Of a stretch of 64,000 bases of DNA, positions 48,742-61,226 are shown one piece after another. The notes below the pieces were generated by a model that was not told where the DNA came from, made no database searches, and saw nothing but the letters and a program-made list of their open reading frames with translations. Source of the DNA: Tetrahymena thermophila SB210 (lineage: Eukaryota; Ciliophora; Oligohymenophorea; Hymenostomatida; Tetrahymenidae); assembly GCF_000189635.1 (NCBI RefSeq), contig NW_002476369.1, positions 187,407 to 251,406 on the forward strand. Direction: 5' to 3'. Position 1 is the first letter of the stretch, and the number at the start of each line of letters is the position of its first letter. The translations under genes were made by a program, and so were the position numbers.

Positions 48742-51700
48742 TTTTATTTATTAGTAAATTTAATTGTTTTTTTTTTATATTAATATATTATTTGTAATTA
48801 TAGGTTCGAAAAATACTGGTATTTATAATGCTAAATCTGTGAATAAATGATTGTAATCTTTACATTTCTTTTTTTATAATTTACTTATTATTTTTCTTTA
48901 ATTGAAAAAGCTTGAAACTGACTGACATATGACTTAACTAAATGTAATCAATAATAGCCAAATTAAATCAAATTTAATATTACAAATGCCAAAAAAATTG
49001 GAATTTAAAGTGGCTATTATATTAGATATGTAAATATATTTTTCAATAAATAAATCCGGCAACCACACAACACAAATTCAATCTGTGATAGTCAAAAATT
49101 TTTTTTTATTGGATCTTAATTTATGAAGGTGTGAAATCTTCTATAAAAATGTTAGAATTAGCATGGTAAGAGGTTTAGAGATGATAAGGTAATAAATGAA
49201 ATTTGTTTAGTAAGTTTTTGGCTATTAGTATAAAATCATTAATTAGCTTAATGTAGGCTAATAGAAGAAGCTATGTAAGAAAAATAAAAATTCATATATG
49301 TGGTTGATTTATCAATTACGAATATAATTATTTCGAAGCATTAGATTATTAGGTAATAGAGTTAAATAGTATTTTATTTTGAAAAATTTAGAAAAAAATT
49401 TTACCATTAATCTAGCAAGGTATTTATCAGAAAGAGGTTCGCTTCGATGCGAAAATAGCTAAATAAATTAAAAAAATTAGGAAGGTGGTTGTAAACAAAA
49501 AAATAATATGTTAAACTGAACTAAGTGTTCATCTTAGATTCAAATATTAATTTCATCATTTCTAAATATCAAATGTGAAATATTAGATAAAATAATTTAT
49601 TTTATAAGGACTTAAAAAATCGCCATTAAAATGTTTATTTATTGTAATATATATGATAAATTAATTGATTAAGATATCAAATAATTAGTAGAAAACTGAT
49701 ACAAAGAAAAAACTCCAAATTCAATGAAACTTTTATTTATTTGAGTACATTTTTATCTTAAAGTTATTAAAATATTAAAGCGTAATAAGAAAAATATTAA
49801 AATTAATTTTAGGATATAATTAATAAAGCCTGTCTCGTTTGAATATCTTCAGATGTTTATATAAAAATAAACATAAATTGTAATAAAAATGTTCATTAAG
49901 ATTTTATCAGATATATTTAATGTAAACCCAAAAGCATGAATCAAAAATTGAAAAGCAAGCTTGAAGTTTTTATTGAACGAAAATTATAACACCAAAATTA
50001 GAAATATTATAATCTACTTTAGTAATCTAATTTATGGTTTATGCAGAAGCTAATTTCTTGCATCTTTAGCACAACACGCAAGCATTTAATTCCTAGAAGA
50101 TAAAATTTATTACTAATATTTGTTCCTATTTAAATGAAAAACCATCATATTTTGTATCATTAAATCAATTAATCAATATAGGTTAAGCAAGACTAAATAA
50201 CCAAAATTTTTTGTTAAAAATATAGCAATTTAAATTAAACTAATTACATTAAAAAAGTAAAAGAAATAAAAAATTTTAGTTACTAAATACACAATGCTTG
50301 TTACAAGAATTTCATAGAAAAAGTTAATGAGAAAATTAAGTAAATTTTTTTCATTCCTTTTTTGAATAGTAAATACACAATAACAAGAATTTCATAAAGA
50401 AATTACATGAGAAAAACAAAATAAAAAATTTTCATTCTTTTATAAGCTTATTAATTATGAAAGAATATATACAAATAATTTTATAAAGTAAAAACATAAC
50501 ATTTTAACTAGTAGCTATTAGACATTTAAACACAAAAAGAAATGTATTCTCTAAAATTAAAGCTAATAAGCAGAGGAAATATATATTTATTAATAAATCA
50601 ATAAGACTTCTCCTTAAAATAAAGTTTTGAACCCATTTATTATTGCCACAGAAAAGCAAGCTGTAACTTTTAAATGTAGACTTTTTTAAAAATCAACAAA
50701 AATGTTTTTTACCAATCAGAAAATAATAAATGTAGACTTTTTAGAAAAATTAATAAACATGTTTTTACCTATCAAAAGATATTAAATGTAGATTTTTTAG
50801 AAAAATTAACAAACATGTTTTTTACCCATCAGAAAATATTAAACAAAAATAAACTTAATTAGTTATTAGAAATGCAAGTACTAAAATTACTTTTCAAAAT
50901 TCAAATTTTCTTCATTAATCTATCTAATTAATTTTAATATTTTTTATAAAGATAGTATCTATTATTATTTTTTTTAAGATCATATTAGAAATCTATCAAT
51001 TTAACCTTTATTTGCTTATAAATTATGAAATAATATAAATTATTTTATTAGTTATATATATGTACAACATTTTAACTGGTATTTTATTTAGTAAACATTC
51101 TTATTTAAACACAAAAAGAAATGTATTTTAAGAAAAAATATTTTATTAATAAATTAATAAGACTTCCTCTTAAAATTAAGTTTTAAACCTATTTATTATC
51201 GAGGCAAAGGCAGAAAAGCAGCAACTTTTTTGTAGACTTTTTCGAGAAATTAACAAAAATTTTCTGTTAGAAATGTAAATACTAAAATTCCTATTAAAAA
51301 TTCAAATTTTCTTAATTAATCTATCTAATTTTAATATTTTTTATATATATAGTATCCATTATTATTTTTTTTAAGACCATATTAGAAATCTATCATTTTA
51401 ACCTTTATTTGCTTATAAATTATGAAATAATATAAATTATTTTATTAGGTATATAAATATAGAACATTTTAACTGGTATTTTACTAAGTAAAAATTCTTA
51501 TTTAAAAACAAAAAGAAATGTATTTTAAGAAGAAATATTTTATTAATAAATTAATAAGACATCTTCTTAATATATAGTATTAAACCTATTTATTTATTAT
51601 CGAGGCAGAGGCAGAAAAGAAGCAATTTTTTTGTAGACTTTTTAGAGAAATTAACAAAAATTTTCTGTTAGAAATACAAATAATAAAATTCCTATTATAA

Positions 51701-52379
51701 ATTCACATTTTCTTCATTAATCTATCTAATTAATTTTAATATTTTTTATAAAGATAGTATAATTATTATTTTTTTTAAGACCATATTAGAAATCTATCAT
51801 TTTAACCTTTATTTGCTTATAAATTATGAAATAATATAATATAAATTATTTTATTTTTTAAATATTAAATTTTAAAAACAATTATATTAAAAAAATAAAA
51901 TAAGCAAATTTATAAATTCATATAATTTATTTATTCTTTTTATCCCCTTCTTTAATTTATCTCCTTATATAATTAATTAAATTTCAATTAAATTGATTGC
52001 TATTCAATATTTTTGAAAATAAAATAAATGATATAATAGATTAAATATTACCACAAATTAAAAGAAGTAATTATTTATTTTTTTATCAATATACCATAAA
52101 TTTATTTTTATTAATATAAAAAGTTTTTAAACTCTTCACTCTAATCTCATAAGGTTCTCCATATTTATCTGAAGTATTTTTAATATATTATTATTAATAC
52201 TTTCTATATTTCAATTACAATTAATTTATAATATATTTTTCTAATAGAAATTCTCACCTATATTTTCTCATTTTATTTAAAAAAATATTTATCAGTAATT
52301 TTAACTTAATTATCTTTCAATTTTAAATATTCATTATCAATTTTTAATCATTTTTTCTTTCTAACACTTTTAATTGATT
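48742..52379. repeat. Noncoding repeat region with ~400-bp tandem units
   Basis: 49130-50450 is homologous to 39170-40600. At 50668-50850 a ~60-bp unit (ATGTAGACTTTTTAGAAAAA then TTAACAAACATGTTTTTTAC) is repeated three times. From about 50880 a ~400-bp unit is repeated 2.4 times (CATTAATCTATCTAATT near 50913, 51314 and 51714), each with ATTATCGAGGCA-AGGCAGAAAA. A small hairpin TTCGC-TTCGAT-GCGAA sits at 49438-49453. No gene is seen. Confidence 0.65.
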
Positions 52380-52679
52380 TTATTTGTTTTGGATTGTGAT
52401 AATTTTAGTTATAAAAATGAATTTAAAGCAAAAAAACTATTTTAATTTGTTTATTAGCTTTTTATTTGATTTATTTTTCTTTTTCTTTTTTTACTGTACT
52501 TATGATTTTTTCTTATCTCTCTTAATTTATGTTATTTTTTTATTTTCAAATTTTGCTTTTATTATTATTAATCTATGATTATTTCATATTTTTTCTTCAT
52601 TTTTTCTTCTAACAAACTATTTATTTTCCTTCTAACTATAACTAATTAATTATATATTTTTTCTTCAATATTTAAAAAG

Positions 52680-55187
52680 TGGAAATTAAATTGGTGCAAC
52701 TGGTGCATCAGACTTAGGTTCTGCTTTAGTAAATTGCACTAATCTCTCTAATTTAACTCTTGGTCTTAAGTAAAAAAGTTTATTTGTTTTGGATTGTGAT
52801 ATTTTTAATTATAAAAATAAATTTAAAACAAAAAAAGTTTTTAAATTTGTTTATTAGCTTTTTATTTGATTTATTTTTCTTTTTCTTTTTTATTGTACGT
52901 ACTGTGTTTTTTTTCTATCTTTCTATATTTTACTTATCATTTTATTTTTAAATTTTGCTTTTATTATTAAAATTAATTCATTTCTTATTATTTCATATTT
53001 TTTCTTCATTTTTTCCTTCTAACTAACAAATTAGTAAAATATTTTTTCTTCAATATTTAAAAAGTGGAAATTAAATTGGTGCAACTGGTGCATCAGACTT
53101 AGGTTCTGCTTTAGCAAATTGCACTAATCTCTCTAATTTGACTCTTGGTCTTAAGTAAAAAAGTTTATTTGTTTTGGATTGTGATATTTTTAATAATAAA
53201 AATGAATTTAAAACAAAAAAAACTCTTTAAATTTGTTAAAAATCTTTTTATTTGATTTATTTTTCTTTTTCTTTTTTATAGTATTAGTGTTTTTTTTTCT
53301 ATCTTTCAAAATTTAACTCATTTTCAAATTTTGCTTTTATATGTATATATAAATAGTACCCTAAGGTACTACCTTTTTCAAGGTTACATACACGAATAAA
53401 AATAAAGTCAAAGATTTAGTTTTTTAATCAAACATTTAATTTTTAGAGTTAAGCATTTTTTTCATTCATTTTATATGTAAAAAAAAAAATTAATTCAATA
53501 TTTGTTGTTTAAAACAAAAAAGCTTTTTTAATTTGTTTATGAGCCTTTTATTTGATTTATCTTTCTTTTTCTTTTTTATTGTAAGTACTGTGTTTTTTTC
53601 TTCTAAGTTTCTTAATTTAAATAATTTTTTTATTTTAAAATTTTGCTTTTATTATTATTAATTAATACATTTCTTATTGTTTCATTTTTTTTCTTCAAAA
53701 CTTAAAAAGTGACAATTAAATTGGTGATGAAGGTACATCAGGCTTAGGTTCTGCTTTAGGAAATTGCACTAATCTCTCTAATTTGACACTTTATCTTTAG
53801 TAAAAACAATCTATTTGTTTTGGATTGTGATATTTTTAGTTATAAAAATGAATTTAAAACAAAAAAACTCTTTTAATTTGTGTATTTTTCTTTTTCTTTT
53901 TTATTGTATATATGTTTTTTTTTTTAGATTTCTAAATTTAATTCTTTATTTTATTTTCAAATTTTGCTTTTATTTATATTAATTAATTCATTTCTTATTA
54001 TTTCTTCATTTTTTCCTTCTAATTAATTTTATATTTTTTCTTAAATATTTAAAAAGATGCAATTAAATTGGAGATGAAGGTATATCAGGCTTAGGTTCTG
54101 CTTTAGCAAATTGCACTAATCTCTCTAATTTGACTCTTGGTCTTTCGTAAAAAAGTTTATTTGTTTTGGATTGTGATATTTTTAATAATAAAAATGAATT
54201 TAAAACAAAAAACTCTTTTAATTTGTTTATTAGCTTTTTTTTGATTTATTTTTTATTTTTTTTTATTGTACTTGTGTTTTTTTTTCTATCTCTCTTAATT
54301 TTAATAATTTTTATTTTCAAATTTTGCTTTTATTTATATTAATTAATTCATTTCTTATTATTTCTTCACTTTTTCCTTCTAATTAATTATATATTTTTTC
54401 TTAAATATTTAAAAAGTTGCAATAAAATTGGAGATGAAGGTATATCAGTCTTAGGTTCTGCTTTAGCAAATTGCACTAATCTCTCTAATTTGACTCTTAG
54501 TCTTTAGTAAAAAAGTTTATTTGTTTTGGGTTGTGATATTTTGAATAATAAAAATGAATTTAAAACAAAAAACTCTTTTAATTTGTTTATTAGCTTTTTA
54601 TTTGATTTATTTTTTATTTTTTTTTATTGTACTTGTGTTTTTCTTCTATTTCTCTTAATTTCAATAATTTTTATTTTCAAATTTTGCTTTTATTATAATT
54701 AATTAATTCATTTCATATTATTTCATATTTTTTCTTCATTTTATCCTTCTAACTATTTTGTTAATTATATATATTTTCTTCAATATTTAAAAGTAAAAAT
54801 TAAATTGGTGCAATTGGTGTATCAGACTTAGGTTCTGCTTTAGCAAATTGCACTAATCTCTCTAATTTGATACTTGTTCTAAGGTAAAAACAATTTATTG
54901 TTTTAGATTACGATATTTTTAGTTTTAAAAATTATTTAAAAAAAAAAAACTCTTTTACTTTGTTTATTAGCTTTTTATTTGATTATTTTCTGCTAATTTA
55001 TTATTATTAATTTTAAATATAATTTTTAATTAAAAAATTTTATTCTATTTAATTTTTTTTAGTATTTTACTTTAATTTAATATAATATAAAAGTGAAAAC
55101 TAAATCAATGAATCATAATAATTGAAAGTAAAAAGCAAATGTCTTAAATCAAAAAGATTAGTTGTCTATAGAGTATATTTGTATTGA
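52680..55187 (+). CDS. LRR-exon array 2: 3' part of an LRR gene, 5' end missing
   Basis: Exons 52680-52769, 53065-53154, 53710-53799, 54057-54146, 54417-54506, 54794-54883 (each exactly 90 bp) and terminal exon 55094-55187 with TGA. All have AG acceptors and GTAAAA donors except GTAAGT-free variants, all are phase 2, and the joined frame is open for about 210 codons. Each 90-bp exon encodes one ribonuclease-inhibitor-type repeat: N-Q-I-G-D-E-G-T-S-x-L-G-S-A-L-A-N-C-T-N-L then LxLxL. The terminal exon reads ENQINESQQLKVKSK, then KRLVVYRVYLY. Homology starts abruptly inside an intron near 52375, so the beginning of the gene was lost or lies elsewhere. It may be a 5'-truncated copy or the tail of a chimeric gene. 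Confidence 0.78.
53340..53520. other. Insertion or exon-replacing segment inside LRR array 2
   Basis: The interval between exons 2 and 3 is 555 bp against about 260-295 bp elsewhere. The standard intron sequence is interrupted by unrelated DNA that includes the perfect inverted repeat AGTACC-CTAA-GGTACT (53356-53371), and then a second partial intron copy resumes at about 53509. Two partial introns without an exon between them suggest that an LRR exon was deleted or replaced. Confidence 0.55.
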
Positions 55188-55794
55188 TGATAAACAAGTG
55201 GCGATAAAATTATGAATAAATATTAAATATTTGAATAATAGAAAATAATATACTTAATTATATATCAATTTGTATTTCGATAATTTAACTTAAAATAATG
55301 ATTGATTTATTATTATTTTTGTATTTAAAATTAATTTTACGCCATACATAGTAAAATGTAGAATCTGTCTCAGCCAAAAAATAAAAAATATTTATCCTAA
55401 CCTCACCAATCATATAATGGAAACCCATTATGTACCATAATTAAATTTAGTTGAGATTAAAACTACAAAATAATATATTTTGTTATTATTCATGTATCTA
55501 GTCTTGAAAAATGCAGTACCCTAGAGTATTATATATAAATAAATTAATTTCTTTCTACTGGTGGTAATTAACTTTTAGTAAATCCTCCATCATAAATTAC
55601 TATTAATTCTAATTACACTTTAAATAAAAATTTACTTGATAATATGATAAAATTTATAAATATTATGGACACTTTTTTAAATTATAAAAATATTTAAAAT
55701 AAATAACTGAATTTCAAATATTTTAAAATTTATTTTATAGAGTAAAACAACAAAAGTAAATATTTATAAAAAAATAAATTAATCAAATACAATT
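55188..55794. other. 3' flank of LRR array 2 and spacer
   Basis: 55188-55440 matches the 3' flank of array 1 (47214-47460), including TCTGTCTCAGCC and TTATCCTAACCTCACCAATC. It is probably 3' UTR. The rest is AT-rich spacer to the next surface-protein gene. Confidence 0.5.
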
Positions 55795-56154
55795 TCAAAA
55801 TATAATATTTAAAATAATAAAAATAATGAAAGCTGTTTATAAAATGCTTGAGTGTATGCATTTAATAGATTCATCAATAAGAATTTAGACATTTTAATCA
55901 TTTGTGGTACAGTTTGATAAAATGCAATATTTTAATTGACCAAAAGTTTCTCCAGCAATAGCAATCACGCATTATTAAGTGCATCTATCGAATTTAGATA
56001 ACTCTGACATGCAATCTTTATCATCTATTTAACAAGGATTTTTATTTTCTATTTATTATAAGCAATTTAATACTTTCTTTCCTTCTTAAGAATCTTGAGC
56101 ATTAATCAAGCAAATAGTAATTAATGCAAGTATAATTTTAGATAAAAATTTCAT
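55795..56154 (-). CDS. Small eight-cysteine surface protein, GPI-like tail, 119 aa
   Basis: ATG 56154, TGA 55795. Signal peptide MKFLSKIILALITICLINA. Cysteines at 31, 41, 48, 58, 62, 77, 82 and 99, with NPCQIDDKDC in the middle, close to DPCQNEDKLC of the next gene. It ends in a hydrophobic segment (LQTAFIIFIILNIIF). First of four same-strand family genes spaced about 1.1-1.3 kb apart (55.8, 56.9, 58.0 and 59.3 kb), a tandem cluster. Confidence 0.9.
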
Positions 56155-56940
56155 TTTATAATTAAAGTTATAAACTTATATTATTGTAAATATTTATAAA
56201 ATATAAAATTATATAAAATTTGATTTTTAAAATAGCTATTTGAACTAAAAATCGGTCGGCTTGTTTATAATTAAGATTTTAGTTAGAATTAATTACTTCT
56301 AAAAATAACTAATTATATTAAACGCTTTTTAATAAATTAATAAATAAAATTCAACCAGTATTTATTAATTAACTAAAGAAAAAAGATAAAAATAGGCACT
56401 GCTCATTTTACTATTACTAAATTATAATGCATAAATGCTTGAATTGAATGTGATTACATCAATTAATTTTCAAATTTACAAACCAGCTTTTATTATAATT
56501 TCTTTCTTCTAAATTAAATTCTTTATGAATTCAAAGATTTGTGTTTTTAAGATTTCAATAAGTAAACTTGCAGAGTAAAAAAAAGGATGTTTCAATAATC
56601 AATATAAATTACTTTATTGAAATTATTACTATAAATAATTTTTAGTATTGTTTTACACTTATTATTTCCCTAAGTTTTTCTATAAAAATTTAAAATTTTA
56701 ATAATTCTTTTACAGCCTTTATTTTTTGCTCAGTAAAATCATTAAAGTTTAATAATAGAAATTATTTACTTCTTTATTTTTCGATAACATAAATTTTTTT
56801 TGCTTTTTTCAAAGCTAAACTTATTATTTTATAAAAAGAAATTAATATTTTATTCATTTTTTAAGATTATTTGAAAAATATTTTAATAAGAAACACCAAT
56901 TTTTATAAATTAATTATTCACACAAAAGATTATAAGAACA
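56155..56940. other. Intergenic within the surface-protein cluster
   Basis: AT-rich spacer holding the promoter of the 55.8-kb gene and the 3' flank of the 56.9-kb gene. No other gene is seen. Confidence 0.45.
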
Positions 56941-57297
56941 TCAAAAAAATATTAGAACAAACAATAAAACTAATGCAGACTTTAAAGCTTAAGATAATAA
57001 ACATTAAATAGATCTACTGATAATTATCTTAATGCTTTAATTATTGGAACTACAATTTTGCTGGATACAATCTTTCATTACACTAAAAGGTTCTCCTGCA
57101 CCATTAGAAATGCATGTCTAAATGCAACCATAAGTTTTTATTTTCTCACCTTCACATAATTTATCTTCATTTTAGCAAGGATCATATGTACTCATTGACA
57201 TTAAACACTAGACAACCTCCTCTTTTTATTAAGTAAAATCAGCTTTAATCATGCATAGACTAATTAAAGTGAAAACAACAAAGGATATAATTCTCAT
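56941..57297 (-). CDS. Small eight-cysteine surface protein, GPI-like tail, 118 aa
   Basis: ATG 57297, TGA 56941. Signal peptide MRIISFVVFTLISLCMIKA. Cysteines at 31, 41, 48, 58, 62, 77, 82 and 99 (C-x9-C-x6-C-x9-C-x3-C-x14-C-x4-C-x16-C), identical spacing to the 55.8-kb gene. A Gly-containing loop (NGAGEPFSV) matches AIAGETFGQ there. The hydrophobic end ALVLLFVLIFF follows a short Lys/Ser linker. Tandem cluster member; surface role inferred from signal peptide and tail. Confidence 0.9.
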
Positions 57298-58008
57298 TTA
57301 TTTGTTTATTATTATTTCAGTATTTATTTGTTTTTATATTTTAATATGTTATAAAAAATAAATATCAATTAAAAATTTTTAATTTAATGAAGACATTATT
57401 AATTATTGAGTAGTAGAACTAACAAAAATAATTAATAGTGTTTTATTAAAAATTATACTTTATTAGGATATATTTTAAGAAAATATAATAATTGCCTTAA
57501 AATATTTAATATTTGACTTAAAAAATAGTTTTTTTAAATCAAATGTAAATTAATAATTAATTTGTTAATTGTTTATTTTTTAATTATATTATATTTATCT
57601 CTAATTAGCTTTTGAGATTTTGCTTCTTAAAAAATAATATAATTTTGCTTTTAAATTACAAATAACATTTGTAATTAGAATTATCTGTTAAAAAGACAAA
57701 TTTTTTTAATTAAAAAATATTTATGTAAAACAAAATTAAAACAAATTTACCTTATTATTTTTTTTTTGTTAAAAATTTAATTTAATAAAATCCACTCTTC
57801 TAACTATTTCTTAGATTCTGTTTTAAGAGTAAATTTTTTTATTTATTTGCTAAGTTATTATTTAAGAATGAATGAATTACTTTTTATTTCAAATTGCCTA
57901 AAATGGATTTTATTTTAAAATGTAAAATATATTTAATTAATAAAAAGCATAAAAGTAAATAAATAAAGAATATATTTTTTAATAAGATAATTAAGATATT
58001 AATAAATT
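57298..58008. other. Intergenic within the surface-protein cluster
   Basis: AT-rich spacer with promoter and 3' flank sequences only; no additional gene recognised. Confidence 0.45.
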
Positions 58009-58362
58009 TCAATATATAAATAAAATTAGAAGAGCAAAAATTTCAAAAGCGATGAATATTTTAGTAGCATTTAGGCACAATAAGGAAAAATCAATAAGTT
58101 ATTAAACATTTTTATTAGCAGATTTACAAGAAAGTCTTATACAACTATACACTTCATTATTTTTATAGAATTAAAAGCATTTTCTCATACAGAGTTCAGC
58201 TTCATTTAATGCATTATTGCATCTGTTATCATAATTTTAGCAAGGAGTTTTGTTTTCCATTTTAATGATGCAAGATGTGCTAATATTAATAAATCCATCA
58301 GGCTATGAATCCTAAGTATTAACTTGAATCAAAAGTAAAAAAGCTATTACAATAAATCTCAT
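58009..58362 (-). CDS. Small eight-cysteine surface protein, GPI-like tail, 117 aa
   Basis: ATG 58362, TGA 58009. Signal peptide MRFIVIAFLLLIQVNTQ. Cysteines at 31, 41, 48, 58, 62, 74, 79 and 96. It shares MENKTPC, NNALNEAELC, CIRLSCKSANKNVQQLID with the 59.3-kb gene, its closest relative. The hydrophobic end is FIAFEIFALLILFIY. The two genes form a recent pair inside the cluster; the C62-C74 loop is where they differ most. Confidence 0.9.
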
Positions 58363-59298
58363 TTTATTTTAATTTTTTTTCTATTTATAAAATTTACTAT
58401 TAAAAAAATATCATAATAAAAACTTTTTAATAGCTGATTTATAAAGATAAAAATTTACTGTTTTAATTAATTAAATATGTATGAAACAATTAAACATATT
58501 TATTTATTTATTTTTAATCATAATTAATTATCTATCTATACAAATTCTAAAATAAAATATAATAAAGAATAAAGAATAAAGAGTGGAGTTTGCTGAAAAT
58601 TGTAAAATGAATAAAATAGTCTAGAATAAAATGAAATAAGAGTTAAGATAAAATATAAATTATGATAAATTTATTTGTTGATGTTGGTTTTATAGCTGTT
58701 TAACTTACAGATTTTATAAAATGGAATAAAATTTAATTAAAATGACTCTATAAATTAATAATTTGACATTCTATTTTTGTCATTGAAATTGTTTAGAAGA
58801 TATAGAAAAAAATTAATTTTTATAATCTATTTCTAGTTGTTTTAATGAATCTTTTTAATCTGATTTATGATTTCTATTTTTAGTTATAGTTCAAAGTAAA
58901 CGCTTCTTAATCTAATACTAAAATAAATTCTGCTTGAAAGAAAGAAATAAAGACTCTAACTAATTAAATCTAGCAATAAGATAATTTTTTTTAATGAAAA
59001 GGAAATCTTAGCAAATTAATAAAATTAATTAATTGAATAAGTAAGGTAGAATTATAAAGAATTATCAATAAATCTTTTTATTTGAAATGAGATGCGCTTT
59101 TTCTTCCATAATTTAATTAATAAGCATAATATAAATGAATAACTTCAAATTAATTGAGATCAAAAGTTTAAAAAAAAAAATAATTTTGTTTAATTTTAGT
59201 TTTATATAACATTTTTTTCATACAAATATGTAGATTTTTATATAAATAAATAAGTAGGAATACATTTATAAATAAATAATTAGGCAATTTAAATTTTT
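58363..59298. other. Intergenic within the surface-protein cluster
   Basis: AT-rich spacer. Short tandem AATAAAGAATAAAGA lies near 58559. No gene is recognised. Confidence 0.45.
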
Positions 59299-59655
59299 TC
59301 AATATATAATAAAGTATAAAATAATTGTAATTAAGATTGCGAAAGATAATTTAGTAGTAGTAAGACATATCACAGAATAGTCAATAAGCTATTAAACATT
59401 ATTATTTTTCGATTTACAATTTATTCTTATACAATTTTTCCATTCATGAAGTTTGTAGTAATAATGGGTGCATTTTCTGACACAAACTTCAGCTTCTTGT
59501 AATTCCGTATTGCATCTAAAATCATGTTATTTACAAGGAATTTAGTTTTCCATGGTCATTATACAAGATGAGCTTAAATCAAATAATCCAAGCTGTTTGA
59601 AATGATATGCATTTAGTTGAATACAAAATAATAAGACAATTATTAAAAATCTCAT
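59299..59655 (-). CDS. Small eight-cysteine surface protein, GPI-like tail, 118 aa
   Basis: ATG 59655, TGA 59299. Signal peptide MRFLIIVLLFCIQLNA. Cysteines at 31, 41, 48, 58, 62, 75, 80 and 97, the same spacing as the 25.6- and 44.8-kb genes. Paralogue of the 58.0-kb gene (shared MEN-IPC, LQEAEVCVRKC, NNNVQQLIDYS). The loop between the fifth and sixth cysteines is aromatic (HYYYKLHEW). The tail is SFAILITIILYFIIY. End of the four-gene cluster. Confidence 0.9.
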
Positions 59656-61226
59656 TTTTATTTTTTACTTTCTTCCTTCTTAAATAATAAAATTTATATA
59701 ATTTTTTTGAAGCGAATCAAAGCGATAACATATAAATAATTCAGCTTACAGATATTTAATAATATATAAATTAATAATGATTAATTTTACTTTTTTTATG
59801 GTAAAGTTGTTATATATTAACTATACTATTTCTAAGCTATTTTTTTTTAATTTTTAATAGAAAGAATCAAACTCTTTTACAGAATTTATTAGCAAATCAA
59901 CCAAGATAAAATATATTTAGATAAATTTATAGTAAAACTACAAGAGCTACCTCAAATAAAATATTTAGAAAATGGTAATAGTTTTTTGACTTATTTCTTA
60001 ATGCTGCTTCTATTATTTTGTCTAAAAAAAATTTATAAAAATACTTCTTAAAGCCCATAAATATTTATTTTATCATAGTAAATATTTTAATATGTAAAAA
60101 TTTGAGTCAGTCAATTAGAAATAGAAAGATATTAATTATTTTTTAACTATTACTAATCTATTTTGAAATTTTTCTAATTAAAGCAAAAAACCTATTTTTA
60201 GGACAATCAAAAACAATAATTAAATTTCATATTTATTATAGAATATCTAATTCTTGAAAGTAAATTATTTAATTAAAAAAATGTATGAGGATCTTCAAAA
60301 AATTTAAATAATGAAGTAGAATTATAAGAAATAATGTTTAATTAAATCTATTATTTTAAATGAAAAAATGAATATTAAATTAAATAATAAACTTTGAGTA
60401 AACCAAATATGGCTATTCTTGAATAATTATTTCTTGAGTAGGAAAGAAATACAAATTTAGTAGTGTTCAGGTTCTAAACCTATTCATACCTTTTTTAATT
60501 ATTACAAATTTCTTTAAATTAATTTATAAATAATTTTTATTATTCTACTAAATGTTTATTTCCTACTAGAGAAATAACTATTAGAAATTAGCAATATAAC
60601 ATTTTGATCTATTTAATTTAAAAGTGTAAATTTCTTTTGGTAGTACCATAAATCCTTGAATAGGCACTGTGTTAAAAATTGCGAGTTTTTGAGTTAAGTA
60701 AAGTATTTTTAACAATCGAATGGTTAAAAATAGAAACATTTTTTTAAGTGATCCCCTCCTTAATTAAATATTTATTAGCTCTAAATTTTCAAAAATTAAT
60801 AAGATATTTTACTTTGATGTAAAACAATTCTTTCTTTCTTAAAATTAAAAGTTGTTAGTCTTTCATAGAAAAAAATGGCAATAAAGAAATAATATTTTGA
60901 CTCTTTACAAGATGTAATTTATAAATTAAACATTTATTAGGAATAATTATTTTTTATAAAAAAATAGTTTGTAGATTCTGAACATTCATCGCATATTGAA
61001 ATTGAAATTATTCTTAAGTAAAAACTATCAAATTTTTTATTTTTAAATTTAAATATATATCTGTTTAATTTATTAGTATTTTTTTTTTACAAAAATATTT
61101 ATTGAAATTTAAAATATTTAAGAATTTATATTATTTTTAATTATTTGTTTCATTTTACTTTTTTAACTAAATGCTTTATTTATTATTATCGCATCTATTA
61201 ACAAACTTTTATTAAAAATTAAAAAG
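59656..61226. other. Spacer with relics of LRR exons
   Basis: Mostly AT-rich spacer. Two degenerate LRR-exon-like stretches on the plus strand keep AG and GTAAA ends but are short and out of phase: about 60625-60697 (...VKNCEFLS) and about 60941-61017 (NNYFLQKN...RILKLKLFL). They suggest that the LRR gene to the right once had more exons here. Confidence 0.4.
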
